This document shows, piece by piece, positions 25,091 through 36,499 of a stretch of DNA of 64,000 nucleotides. The notes below the pieces were generated by a model. That model had not been told where the DNA came from. It saw only the letters and a program-made list of their open reading frames with translations, and did not search any database. The number at the start of each line of letters is the position of its first letter. The stretch's first letter is position 1. This DNA comes from Lotus japonicus (lineage: Eukaryota > Streptophyta > Magnoliopsida > Fabales > Fabaceae): NCBI RefSeq assembly GCF_012489685.1, contig NC_080041.1, positions 29,315,780 through 29,379,779 on the forward strand, written 5' to 3'. A program made the translations under genes and the position numbers.

Positions 25091-25242
25091 GCGTAATATC
25101 CTACGGGATATTCCTTTATTTTAATTATTGATTTATTTTGTAATATGCCTCAGAATATTCTTAGCATATTCTATCAATTTATTACTATAAATAATATTGA
25201 CTACCTCACACACAATTGGTGGTGAGAGTATCCAATCTTACA
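25082..25242 (+). repeat. 3' LTR of copia element 1
   Basis: 161-bp match to the 5' LTR with four mismatches; preceded by the polypurine tract. Its true start is probably TGTTAGA at 25075, directly after the G-run. Confidence 0.9.
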
Positions 25243-25539
25243 CATCTAATGATAAGTTGCTAAATCAGAGCATTTAATTTAATTGAAATAAAAAGGATCA
25301 TAAATGATTTAAATATATGACAGTCAGTTATTGAACGTCTGTGTAAAAATGTTTTACACTTACAGTACACAACCATTTAACTCTTTAACATATATCCATT
25401 GTATCAATTATTTTTCAATTCCAAAATTTTAATTTTGGTTACCGTCAACTATTAATTAAAGTGTGACTTTTCAAATTCTCAATGGTGAGAATAAAAAGAT
25501 GACATCGTTCAAGTTCTCTGTACTCTTTCAAGTTCTTAG

Positions 25540-25978
25540 TGTTGGAAAAATTGTTGATATTTCAAAAGTTTTAAGTCTCACATTGCTTGTGCTTTGGACA
25601 TTTTAAAAGTTTATATATCAAACCTCTCTTGTGTATGAAAAAGAGTCTAATAAAGAGAAGGGTCTCGCGCGCATGAGAGTTGGGCCAACGTGGCCCAACG
25701 TAGTGTAAATCCTCCGATTTGTCCCCCTTGCGGGCACATCACATGGGTCGGGCTATTTTTCCCTTATAAATAGAGGTTGATACTCACCCAGCAGAATCAC
25801 TTCTGATCTCACCCTCTCTTCCTAACTCCCAAACTGGTTCTTGAGCAATAACAATATTGTTAGTTTTCTCACCAGTTCTGTTACCGGAGGAAGCTGTTTA
25901 ATTATGAGGAGGTGACAACGAATTTTATTTCGATCCAATCATCTTTGGATCATATAACAGATTCCATAATAATCTATC
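25540..25978 (+). other. Possible solo LTR or promoter-like segment
   Basis: The segment begins TGTTGGAAAAATTG, contains AAGTCTCACATTGC and TTATAAATAGAGG, then a pyrimidine-rich stretch, as plant LTRs often do. I could not fix a TG/CA end pair with a target duplication. It could equally be another repeat. From 25243 to 25539 I see AT-rich DNA only. Confidence 0.3.
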
Positions 25979-26437
25979 CAACCCGACCCAACTCAAAATT
26001 CAATCATATAATAATAATATAATTTTAATTTTTACCTAACCTACTAGTATGGTACTAGAGTGATTTTAGGAGATTTGGAGACTTTTTTTTAAAGAGACTT
26101 GAAGACTAATTTTTTTGTAATTATTTGTCATATTTTTGGAGTATTTGTTTAGTTAAGTGTTGTTGTATGAATGTGTGTAGATGGTAATTATGAATTTATG
26201 ATGTAATTGCATGTTGGAGACTTAGAGTACTTATTTTCTACTATTTTTCAATATTCCATATTTATTTTTATTTTAATAGCGATTCAATCAATTCATCCAA
26301 ACCAACCCGAAGATTATCAGATTGGGTTGGTTCGGGCCCGAAAATTCACGAAATTCAACACAACCCAACCTAAACAGTTTTGATCGGTCCGGATCCTAAT
26401 TAACCTAAACATTCATCTAATCCAACCTATGTACAAT
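25971..26437. repeat. Partial copy of the hAT-like repeat also at 45397-46174
   Basis: Both loci share CCAACCCAACxC motifs, the TAATAATAAT stretch, TTATTTGTCATATTT and a right part with ATTGGGTTGGTTCGG and CAGTTTTGATCGGT. The ends of this copy are too diverged to show inverted termini or a target duplication. Confidence 0.6.
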
Positions 26438-26552
26438 CGTTTTCATGAATGCTATATCTTCATTTTGAGCACAATGATTTATTCAAGTTAATATGCAAAT
26501 TTTTCTTTCTGATTTTTTTCGTTCTCCATTGTTAGCACTTAGAAAAAAAAAA

Positions 26553-28211
26553 CTTAATTAAGTTTTTGGTCCCTAACATTTGCATAATGCTAGATTTTAG
26601 CCCATCGCCGACGTAAGTGTGGGAAGTGGTCCCTAACGTTTGTATTAATATTTGGTTTTAGTCTCTCCGACCACCTGAGTCAACGTCGGAGCTCCGGGAT
26701 GCTCATGTTGCATGGCCACATCGTTTAATGAGTCCAGTTGGCTTTTTTTCTTTTTCATTTAAAAAAAAGATTAATTTAAATAAAACATAGCAAAAAAAAT
26801 CTTTTTTAATCATCTCCTTTGTTCTTCCTCTTCATGTTCATGTTCATGTTTATCATCATCTTCTTCTTCATCCCATAAATTAAAAACGTTTAACCTAAAA
26901 TCACAAAATCCATTTTCCGATCATCAATCAAACACAGACAAAATCCTAAACCCAGGAAAAATTCTCAAACCCACAAAATATCCTAAACCTAGAATTAAAT
27001 CTCAAACCCACAAAATGAAGGATCGAAGCTTTGCGGCACCACCCATTTCAATAGAGGTTTAGGGTGATGGCTCAGCGTGGTTGTGCGATGGTTGGGGTTG
27101 GACGAGAGGGAGTTTAAGGGATGGGTGGGCGTGGGGGTTGCATTGGGATTTGCAGTGGGGTGTTTTCTAGGCATGCAGCAAGTGATTGATAAAGATGAAG
27201 TTGAAGGTGATTAGGGTTTTTCTGGGAAGATGATAAAAGAGGTTGATCTTAACGAAGAAAGTGAAGAAAGAGATTGGAGTTGAGGTTTTGGGTATGTCAG
27301 CAAGTGAAGATGATGGAAGAGTATGGAGAAGAAGATGATGAAGAAATTTGATGATGTCTTTGATGAAGATGAAGAAATGTATATTTAGAAGTTTGGTGAA
27401 GATGAAGATGTAATGTCTAATTTTTTTTAAAGTAGTTTAATTAGGATTTATGGGATCTAATTAATATCTTTCAAAAAAAAATATGGGATCTAATTAATAA
27501 TTTAAAGATATAAGGGAATTTTTTAATTAATAATTTAGTATTATTTATTAATTACACACGTGTAATAAAAATATTAATTAAAAATTTCACCTAAGCATTA
27601 AAAATAAAAAATAAATCCACGTGGAAATGCTGATTGGGCGAAATTCGAGCCACATAAGACTGAAGCACACGTCGGGACCCAATTTAATTAAAAATATTCC
27701 AGGGACTTAATTTGATTCACTTTAAAACTTCAAGGACCTAAAGCTTATTTAAGCCTAAAAAGTATTAAAAGAAAAAATTTAGGTTTTTTGAAATTAATTA
27801 ATTAATTATTAAAAGAAAAACAATCTGGGTTTTTTGAGTTTTTTACTTTAATTAATTTTTTTATTTATTTTTAATAATTACATATCCGATGTGGAATTTT
27901 AATATAAAAAAATAAAGTACACGTAGGCAAAACGGAGCACGTAAGCACTTCGGCGTTGACCTCCCACACTTGCTTCGACGAGTAGAGCTGGGTAAGCGAG
28001 TCGCAGTCCGCGAGACCGCGGACTAGTGCGTGTTATAGCCCGAAAAATAGAGGATCGCTAAAATGCGGGCATATGCGGAGCGGGCCAGCACGGGGCGGGC
28101 TTGTGCGGGACGGGCTTGCGCGGGGCGGACCAACCCGCGTACCTAGCTCTACCGACGAGGGACTAAAACCAGGTATATGCAAAGATTAGTGACAAAACAC
28201 TTAACTAAGCC
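26553..28211. mobile_element. MULE-like foldback element, about 1.66 kb
   Basis: The left end (CTTAATTAAGTTTTTGGTCC...) and right end (...CACTTAACTAAG) are inverted repeats of about 80 bp, sharing TTTGCATA, GGTTTTAGTCC-type and AAGTGTGGGAGG-type blocks. Each flank has a run of nine or ten A, which could be a 9-bp target duplication as made by Mutator-like transposases. The interior is low-complexity and shows no transposase, so it is non-autonomous. A second inverted pair lies inside (around 26640 and 27700-27760). It is interrupted by a hAT-type MITE at 27983-28151. Confidence 0.65.
27983..28151. mobile_element. hAT-type MITE nested in the foldback element
   Basis: 169 bp with inverted ends TAGAGCTGGGTA and TACCTAGCTCTA. 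It is flanked by the 8-bp repeats TCGACGAG and CCGACGAG (one mismatch), the duplication size left by hAT transposases. The interior is unusually GC-rich for this window, with repeated GCGGGC-type words. Confidence 0.75.
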
Positions 28212-28698
28212 AAAAAAAAAGCAGCAGAGGTTCAAAAAGTACCATTTCTGTTCTCTAAATTTTTTTGGTGGGTACTGAAATTTCTTTTTGTGGAGTATTA
28301 TTTTAACTTTTCAAATAAAATTTATGTGTCTTTCATATTTTCAAATTCAACTTTTCAAATTCTAAATTTTTGTGGAGATATATTGTGAACAATTTTTTTT
28401 TGGTGTTAGACAGGTGTCCTCCTTCGGAGGCAATCCTGTTCGAGCTGGGAATATCCACATCATGGTGAGGCTAACTCTCCTAGCGGAAATAATGTGAACA
28501 ACTAATACAACTATTAATAGTGAAAAATAATCAATGCAACAATTAAGGGTAAAAATGGAAGATTGAATTCTTTTTTGTAAAACGAATACATTAACTAGTC
28601 TCATTAAATGTTTTCTTAATAAGCTCAATTGTCTGAAGGGATCTTATAAAAAAGAACGGAGGGAGTATTTGCCATTAATATTTGCCTGCCACTAAAAC

Positions 28699-29220
28699 TT
28701 AGAAGATGCTACTATATTGGGATCGTTGGAGAACGATAATCATCATTGTTTCGGTTCGTTCACCTTCACCACCGAAAATTGGATGTTTGCATTCTATTTG
28801 TTGAGATATATTACGTTTCTTGTCTTTCTGATTAGAAGATGTGACACTTAGTCTCATTTCTAATATGCTGATTGAGTTCAAACAACTCTTTCCTTCCAAG
28901 TTTTTACTTAGTAGACGACGAGCTTGTCTTGACTGAATGAGAACTTTGTCAACAGATCTATTCTTGATTGTTTCCTTGCTATATTTTGATTTGACGCTGA
29001 CAACTTTGGACAAAGAGTCTTCCAAAGGAATTTATGCGAACAGTAGCATAGAAAGTGTATGCAGTTAAACCTTCTTCTTTGGTGTAGCAGGCTATGCTAA
29101 CATGACTTTTGACGAGATGTATTTGAGAGAGTTCAGCTTGTTTTTGTGCCTTTTGAAGTGTGCCCTCTCGTTCATTGAGCATGCTGTGTTGATGTGGACT
29201 AGTTCTTCAAAGACATGAAT
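28699..29220 (-). pseudogene. Unrecognised coding-like remnant beside copia element 2
   Basis: Minus-strand frames of 109 and 67 codons overlap around 28979-29025 and could be one gene broken by a frameshift. Wording such as AQKQAELSQIHLVKSHVSIA looks protein-like, but I recognise no family. Another minus-strand open stretch lies at 36565-36842, just beyond the far side of copia element 2, so an older gene may have been split by the insertion. This may also be chance. From 28212 to 28698 I see no gene; GAACGGAGGGAGTA at about 28651 looks like one end of a Stowaway-type element without a partner. Confidence 0.25.
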
Positions 29221-29251
29221 TTTAACGTACATTGTCATTCAATGTACCATT

Positions 29252-29471
29252 TGTTAAGGCAGATATAATCTGCTATTAGTTGTGTTTCCTATTATACATT
29301 GTATTATTTAGAATAGAATCAATAGGTTTACTGTAGGATATTTATATTCATATTTTAGATTGCACAAATTAGGAAGTACAATTATATGTCATTAACAATT
29401 GTAAATCTGCTGTATTATATATTAGTGTGGAATAAGATGAGAAAGGCATCAAGCCAGAAAACGTTTTGACA
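29252..29471 (+). repeat. 5' LTR of copia element 2
   Basis: Starts TGTTAAGGCAG and ends TTTTGACA. It matches 36275-36494 with two mismatches (about 0.9%). Confidence 0.97.
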
Positions 29472-29485
29472 TGGTATCAGAGCCC
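29472..29485 (+). other. Primer-binding site of copia element 2
   Basis: TGGTATCAGAGCCC abuts the left LTR. This is the classic complement of the 3' end of plant initiator Met-tRNA used by copia elements to start reverse transcription. The leader from here to 29904 is pyrimidine-rich; the open frames in it have no known domain. Confidence 0.9.
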
Positions 29486-32400
29486 ATTGACGTGATACCC
29501 CAATCAGTTTTCTTGCCCTCTGTTTTTTTCTGGTTCGTCCTAGGTCGCACATCCTGTTTGTGCCTGTCGTCGTTGCGCAACTTCTGTTTTTGTGTTTGCA
29601 CAACCTGCTCGTGCCGTCTTGCCGTCGTTTCGTGCCTCTTGTTCTACTGTTGCACATCTGGTTCGTGTCGTACCCTCCGCTACTCTATTTCTTGTTCGTT
29701 GCCCTATTTTAGGTGCTGTTTTTTCTATCTGGTTCTGTGCTCTGTTTCTGGATCGTGCGTGCCGTGTCGTTCGCTACCCTGTTTCTTGTTCCCTGCCCTG
29801 TTTTGGGTGCTGTTGTTCTACCTGGTTCGTTGCTCTATTTCTGCGCCGTCGGTGCTGTTTTGAAATTCTGGTTTGTCCCTCTTGCTTTCTTTCTGTTGCT
29901 TGCAATGACAACTGAAAACAACAACAACAACACAAACAACATCACTGTTCGTTTCAATGGAAAGAACTATGCTGCTTGGGAGTTTCAACTCAAGTTGTTT
30001 GTGAAAGGGAAAGGGTTGTGGGGCCATGTGGATGGGACTACTTTGGCTCCAGAGGTTAGTGCAGCAAAGGAGGCATGGGAGACAAAGGATGCCCAAGTTG
30101 CTTCTTGGATCTTAGGTTCAATTGACCATCAAATGATTAACAATTTGAGTTTCTTCTCAACTGCAAAGGAGATGTGGGATTACCTGAAACGTGTTTACAA
30201 TCAGAATAATGCTGCAAAGCGTTTTCAATTGGAGCTGAACATCGCCAACTATTATCAAGGGAATCTCTCCATTCAAGACTATTATTCTGGATTTCTTAAC
30301 TTGTGGGATGACCACTCTGCTATTTTGCATGCTGATGTTTCCAAAGATTCTCTTGCTGCTGTGCAAGCGGTCTATGAAGTTGGTAAGAGGGATCAATTTC
30401 TCATGAAGCTCCGACCTGAATTTGAAGCTGCGCGTGCCGCTCTACTGAATCGGTCTCCAACCCTTTCTTTGGATATTTGTCTTGGGGAACTGCTTCGAGA
30501 GGAGCAGCGTCTCTTGACTAATGGAGAAATGTCACGCGATCGCCACTTTACTACTGCAGCGGCTGCCTATTCTGCTCAACAAAAAGGGACAGGTAGAGAT
30601 CAGAAACAAGTTCAATGCTACACCTGCAAGCAGTTCGGCCATATTGCTCGAAATTGCACCACTAAATTTTGCAACTATTGTAAGCAACGTGGTCACATCA
30701 TCTCTGCATGTCCTATCCGACCACCGCGGAAACCGGTCCAGGCTTTACATGCTGCTACCACTTCTGCAGGCGTGGACAATCCTCAGGTAGCTCCTGCAAA
30801 TGGTTCCTTGACTCCGGAGAGTGTGCAGCAAATGGTATTATCTGCTCTTTCTGCCTTGGGCATTCGGGGTAAGTCCAATACCATCTCTCAACCTTGGTTT
30901 GTTGATTCTGGTGCTTCCAATCACATGACTAGTTCCTCTGAACATTTGCACAATGTTCACCCTTACAATGGCACACAACACATTCAGATTGCAGATGGTA
31001 ATATGCTTCCTATTTCCACTGTTGGCGATATTAATTCCTCATTTCGAGATGTGTTTGTGTCCCCTGGACTTACTTCCAACTTAATTTCAGTTGGCCAATT
31101 AGTGGATGATAATTGTAATGTTAATTTTTCTCTTGTTGGATGTTCTGTGCAGGATCAAGCATCGAGGAAGGTGATAGCGAGGGGGCCTAAAGTGGGCAGA
31201 TTGTTTCCACTCCAGTTTTGTTTTCCTAGTATTTCGTCTTTCGCTTGTAATGCTATTCCTAATAAGTGTGAGGATTGGCATAGAAAGTTAGGTCATCCGA
31301 ATTCCACAGTTTTGTCTCATTTGTTAAAACATGGTTTGTTGGGCACTAAAACTGTTATTTCTGAATTTCTTGTTCTACATGCAAATTGGCTAAAAGCAAA
31401 TCTTTACCTTTTCCGTCTCATGGTCACCGTGCTGCTAAGTGTTTTGATATCATTCATAGTGATGTTTGGGGTGTGTCTCCTGTTTTATCTCATGCTAAAT
31501 ATAAATACTTTGTGACTTTTATTGATGACTATAGTCGCTTCACTTGGGTATATTTTCTTCGCTCTAAAGCTGAGGTTTTCTCTAACTTTAAAAAGTTTTT
31601 GACCTATGTTGAGAATCAATTCCAGGCAAGTATTAAGATCTTACGCACTGACTCTGGCGGTGAGTATATGTCTCATGCCTTTCAAGAGTACTTGCAGCAG
31701 AAAGGCATCATTTCTCAACGTTCATGTCCTTATACGCCTCAACAAAATGGCGTTGCCGAGCGGAAGAATCGTCACTTGCTTGATGTTACTAGAACATTAC
31801 TTGTTGAGGCCTCTGTTCCACCTCAATTTTGGGTTGAAGCTTTGTCTACTGCAGTCTATTTGATCAATCGTCTTCCATCTCAGGTTTTAGATCTTGATTC
31901 CCTTTCTTTCGTCTCTTTAATGTTCATCCTAGTTATGATGTCCTTCATCCTTTTGGGTGTGTATGTTTTGTTCACTTACCACCTACTGAACGACACAAGC
32001 TTGGCGCACAATCTGTACAATGTGCTTTTATGGGATATAGTAACACTCAAAAAGGGTTCCTATGTTATGATCTTTCCGCTAATCGCATTCGGACTTCTCG
32101 GAATGTGGTTTTCTTTGATCATCAATATTTTTTCCCTTGTTCTCCTTCTGGTTCTAACAGGTTTGTCCATCTTCCTAGCTTTGATCATGTTCCTCTCTCT
32201 ATAGTACGTTTTAAACCTGGACAGGTATATGTTAGACGCCCGACTGCTCAGCCACCCCCTGATGCTGATCCACCACTTTCCGATGCTGATCCACCTCCCG
32301 ATGTTGATCCATCACCTCCTGATGATGAACCTCCTGATAATGATCCATCAACGTCGGTTGTCATACGTAGATCCTCTCGTATGCATCGTGCACCCGATAG

Positions 32401-32872
32401 GTATGGATGGGGGCCTACTTCTCTTACTACTACTTTATCTTGCACATCTATTCCTACATGTTATTCACATGCTACTAAGGACATGCGTTGGGTGAAAGCC
32501 ATGCAAGAGGAGCTCCAGGCACTTCAGGAGAATTTCACTTGGGACATTGTTCCTTGTCCGCCGGGTGCTAAACCCATTGGTTGCAAATGGGTATACTCTG
32601 TGAAGCTAAACTCTGATGGTTCCCTCAACCGTTACAAAGCTCGGTTGGTGGCTTTGGGAAATAAACAAGAGTATGGGGTCGACTATGATGAGACATTTGC
32701 ACCTGTGGCCAAGATGACTATTGTTCGCATCATTCTTTCCATTGCTGCCTCCAAAGCATGGTCACTCCATCAAATGGATGTGAAAAATGATTTTCTTCAT
32801 GGTGACTTGGCCGAGGACATCTATATGACCCATCCTCAAGGTCTGTTTTCTTCCTCCACAGGTGTGTGCAAA

Positions 32873-34156
32873 TGATGACCCGGATTTAGTAGTGTTTTTA
32901 GGGTCATCTCCTTGCTAGTTTTGAGTCTTTTTCTTATGTCTCATGTAGTGTTTCATGCATTCTCATGCATTTGTACTTTTATTCGTGTTTTTGCTTCATT
33001 TAAGTAATTACATAGTTTTATAAGGGTCTTTCTTGCATTTTTATAGAGTCTAGGACTTGCATTAGTTTTTCCATTAATTTGTGAGGACTAAGGTGATTAA
33101 AAACCCTTTGAATTTCTTGATATTATTACTTGTCCTTGTCTTTAAGTGCTTCAGCCTGAGAGTAGCAGGTAACTCATGAAGAGGGAAGGCCAATTGCTTG
33201 AAGAAATGATGGAATCATTCAAAGGGAGGGTTACAAAAGCTAAAAAGTCACCAGAAACGTGTGTCTGGCGCTCACGCGCCCATGCCTGGCGCCTGAGCGC
33301 CAGCACTCCAGAAGCGAACTTTGTGTCTGGCGCTTAAGCGCCCCAGGGCAGCGCTTGAGCGCCCAGACTCACCCATTTTGCCTATAAACAGGATTTTAGT
33401 CATTTTATTTGGGAATCTTTTGATATCTTTTCATACTTTGTAAAATTCAGAGGTAGAGGATCATCTAGGAGAGTGAGAGAAGGCTTCCAAGCTTGTAGTT
33501 CAGGTTCTTAGCCAAGCATGGCTCTTGCCATGCTTGGCTAATCTCTCTTCTATTGCTTTGGTTTTCATGTAAGACTTTTCATGTTTAAGTTATAATCTTA
33601 AGTTCTTTCCCATATGTTCTTCTTCTCTCTTTGAATCCCATTTTCTGAATATCAATCTAAGCTTGAATGCATACTAGCTTTTTGCTTTTCTATAATCATA
33701 ACGGAAGTTTGTTATAGAATTGGGACTTGATGTGGGATTGCCCCTTCTATCTTGGCTACTAGGAATAGAGGAAGGGTTGGGGTTTATTGGCCTGAAATTG
33801 CATGATCTAAAACCTCATATAAATGACTAAGTACACAAGGAATTGGGCTTAGCTTTTAGTATGGGAGAATTGCTTATGTGAGGAATCAATAAGTGAGTAA
33901 TTAGGCTATAGCATCAAGGAGAGATCCATGAGAACATGTTCTTAGAATGATGTGCTTAAATTGACTAGTTGAGCAAGAACCCAAAGCATGTTCTTTTCTG
34001 AGTTTTTGTTTATTTCATCTTTACTACATCGACATATCTCTATTTCAATAAAACAAACCTTCATACTCAAGACTTAAACTGAATTTAGTCACTCACAATC
34101 CCTGTGGTTCAATAATTAAAATTGGGTGGATTCGTACACTTGCGGATTTACCAACA
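32873..34156 (+). repeat. 5' LTR of the nested gypsy element
   Basis: 1,284 bp from TGATGACCCGG to TTTACCAACA. No long open frame. At 33255-33362 it holds a cluster of GGCGC...GCGCC palindromes. A TATA-like CCTATAAACAGG sits at about 33381. Confidence 0.88.
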
Positions 34157-34162
34157 AGTTTT

Positions 34163-34179
34163 TGGCGCCGTTGCCGGGG
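34163..34179 (+). other. Primer-binding site (tRNA-Asp type)
   Basis: TGGCGCCGTTGCCGGGG is the reverse complement of the tRNA-Asp 3' end with CCA. It identifies the insertion as Ty3/gypsy of the Athila/Tat group even though no protein domain remains. Confidence 0.85.
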
Positions 34180-34747
34180 ATTGTTTGTGATTTTTTGTTT
34201 ATGTTACGAGTTTGAAGTTTAGTCTACCTAGGACTATAACTTAGGGCTGAATGGGAGACAACCCATGTTTTTTTTTCAAGTTTACGTTTTGGTTTCTTTT
34301 GTTAGTTTTCAGGAAATAAAAGTGGATAACACTTGGAAGCACTCAATCACTTGGAAGGAGGTTCTTTTCTTACTCTGAGTTTTAGTCCATGCATTTTTAG
34401 CATATTTTTCTTTTATAGATTTTGTTTATCCTTTGATCATGCATTGTTAGTAGAGTCTTTATACCTTGGTCTTTATTCCTTATACTCAAATGACATGTTC
34501 CCAAGTCTTGCTCACTCACATGATGCTGGTTTTGAAAATGTTTTCAAGTGGATACTTTGTGCTTTCTTTTGGGGAGTGATTGTATGTTTGGGAAAGAGAG
34601 GGAGAGACTTCGGTCTTCTAAGTGTTGTCTTGAGGATAGAGTCGATGTGAGTCCACAAGGGTCCATCTTTGACCATATAATTTCCCTGGAGTATCCTGAC
34701 TCACTTGCACTTCTTGGTTCTGTGTTTCATTTCTCTCACCCTTGTAT

Positions 34748-35153
34748 GCTTGCTACTTGGAATAGAGGAAGGGTTGGGGTTTGTTGGCCTGAAATTGCAT
34801 GATCTAAAACCTCATATAAATGACTAAGTACACAAGGAATTGGGCTTAGCTTTTAGTATGGGAGAATTGCTTATGTGAGGAATCAATAAGTGAGTAATTA
34901 GGCTATAGCATCAAGGAGAGATCCATGAAAACATGTGCTTAGAATGATGTGCTTAAATTGACTAGTTGAGCAAGAACCCAAAGCATGTTCTTTTCTGAGT
35001 TTTTGTTTATTTCATCTTTACTACATCGACATATCTCTATTTCAATAAAACAAACCTTCATACTCAAGACTTAAACTGAATTTAGTCACTCACAATCCTT
35101 GTGGTTCGATAATTAAAACCGGGTGGATTCGTACACTTGCGAATTTACCAACA
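34748..35153 (+). repeat. Truncated 3' LTR of the nested gypsy element
   Basis: Matches 33751-34156 with about nine mismatches. The junction with the leader lies near 34745; only a few bases (TTGxCTACT) are shared there, as in illegitimate recombination. Confidence 0.88.
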
Positions 35154-36274
35154 GCAAACTCAAGCGTTCTCTCTATGGTCTCAAACAAGCTCCCCGAGCA
35201 TGGTTTGAGAAATTTCGGTCTACTCTTCTTGGTTTCTCCTTCAGACAGAGTCATTATGACTCCTCTTTATTTATTCATCAAACGACCGCTGGGATTGTTC
35301 TTCTCCTCATTTATGTTGATGACATAGTTATCACAGGCTCTGATCAAGCAGCTATCCATCAGCTTAAACAGCAACTTCAAACCTCTTTTCATATGAAAGA
35401 TCTTGGTTGTCTTCACTACTTCTTGGGTCTTGAGGTTCATTCAAATCCCCAAGGCATCTTTCTTCATCAGCATAAGTATACCGAGGATTTAATTTCTATG
35501 GCTGGACTTCAGTCTGCAATTCCTGTGGATACTCCTTTGGATGTTAATGTCAAATATCATCGTGATGATGGTGATCTTATGCCTGATCTTTTGGTATATC
35601 GTCAGTTAGTGGGAAGTCTTAATTACTTGACCATTACACGTCCTGACATTTCCTTTGCAGTACAAAAAGTTAGTCAGTTCATGCATGCTCCTCGTCATCA
35701 TCATATGGCTGCCGTCCGTCGCATAATTCGTTACTTGCGGGGAACCTCATGTCGGGGTTTGTTCTTTCCTGGTCGTACATCGCTCCAACTGCTTGGATAT
35801 AGTGATGCAGATTGGGCTGGTTGTCCTGACTCTCGGCGATCTGTCTCCGGTTGGTGTATATTTCTTGGTCCTGCCCTGATTTCTTGGAAGAGTAAAAAGC
35901 AAGTACGAGTTTCCAAGTCATCCACAGAGTCTGAATATCGTGCTATGTCTGCTGCTTGTTCAGAGATCATTTGGCTTCGTGGCTTGTTGGCTGAACTTGG
36001 CTTCCCTCAGCATGATGCAACCCCTCTTTATGCTGATAACACTAGTGCTATTCAAACTGCTGCCAATCCAGTTTTTCATGAGCGTACTAAGCATATTGAA
36101 GTGGACTGTCATTCTATTCGTGAGGCTTTTGATGATCGTGTTATCTCTCTTCCTCATGTCACCTCCCAGCTCCAGCTTGCTGATATCTTCACGAAAGCTG
36201 TTCCTCAACCTTGTCATCAGTTTCTGCTTAGCAAATTGATGCTTCTTGACCAACCGCATCAATTTGAGGGGGGA

Positions 36275-36494
36275 TGTTAAGGCAGATATAATCTGCTATT
36301 AGTGGTGTTTCCTATTATACATTGTATTATTTAGAATAGAATCAATAGGTTTACTGTAGGATATTTATATTCCTATTTTAGATTGCACAAATTAGGAAGT
36401 ACAATTATATGTCATTAACAATTGTAAATCTGCTGTATTATATATTAGTGTGGAATAAGATGAGAAAGGCATCAAGCCAGAAAACGTTTTGACA
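36275..36494 (+). repeat. 3' LTR of copia element 2
   Basis: 220 bp, two mismatches to the 5' LTR, followed by target duplication CCATT. Confidence 0.97.
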
Positions 36495-36499
36495 CCATT

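Larger units (their letters stand above)
20133..25242 (+). mobile_element. Ty1/copia LTR retrotransposon 1, degenerate
   Basis: Flanked by 161-bp near-identical repeats (20133-20293 and 25082-25242). The order gag, protease, integrase, reverse transcriptase, RNase H is that of copia elements. The base after the left LTR begins TGATATCAGATT, a mutated version of the usual TGGTATCAGAGC primer site for initiator Met-tRNA. A polypurine run ACGGGGGG lies just before the right LTR. The right LTR probably starts at TGTTAGA (25075); the corresponding first bases of the left LTR do not match, so its outer end looks altered. No clean target duplication was found. The leader 20294-20842 is C-rich and non-coding. 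Confidence 0.92.
32873..35153 (+). mobile_element. Deleted Athila/Tat-type gypsy element nested in copia 2
   Basis: The insertion has TG...CA ends and a perfect 5-bp target duplication GCAAA (32868-32872, 35154-35158). The left LTR is 32873-34156. After a 6-base gap comes TGGCGCCGTTGCCGGGG (34163-34179), complementary to the 3' end of plant tRNA-Asp, as used by Athila/Tat-group Ty3/gypsy elements. About 570 bp of leader follow, and then the last ~406 bp of an LTR (34748-35153). All of gag-pol and the first ~880 bp of the 3' LTR are missing, so it is a deletion derivative. The LTR parts that can be compared differ at about nine sites. Confidence 0.9.
29905..36279 (+). pseudogene. Copia gag-pol polyprotein, frameshifted and interrupted
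   Basis: From the ATG at 29905: gag with two CCHC knuckles (CYTCKQFGHIARNC and CNYCKQRGHIISAC), protease with intact DSG (WFVDSGASNHMT), integrase, reverse transcriptase, RNase H, ending GGC-stop at the 3' LTR edge. One base is missing near 31366-31370, within the integrase zinc finger, and another near 31900-31903, after the catalytic core. The reverse transcriptase is cut after GVCK at 32872 by the gypsy insertion and resumes at 35154 ([13 protein letters not shown]); YVDD and the RNase H motif SSTESEYRAMS follow. There are no nonsense substitutions, unlike copia element 1, which fits a younger copy. It is inactive as it stands. Confidence 0.94.
29252..36494 (+). mobile_element. Ty1/copia LTR retrotransposon 2, with nested gypsy element
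   Basis: 220-bp LTRs at 29252-29471 and 36275-36494 differ at two positions. The 5-bp target duplication CCATT is perfect (29247-29251 and 36495-36499). The primer site TGGTATCAGAGCCC follows the left LTR immediately and a GAGGGGGG polypurine tract precedes the right one. Internal gag-pol is copia-ordered but carries two single-base deletions and a 2.28-kb insertion. Without that insertion the element is about 4.96 kb, normal for copia. Confidence 0.96.

Noticed and set aside
28640..28665. Single Stowaway-type end (GAACGGAGGGAGTA)
   Set aside because: No partner end found to the left, so a full element cannot be drawn.
29471..29863. 130-codon Cys-rich open frame after the copia 2 primer site
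   Set aside because: Starts at a non-ATG codon, lies in the leader, composition follows CTG/TTG-rich sequence, no domain.
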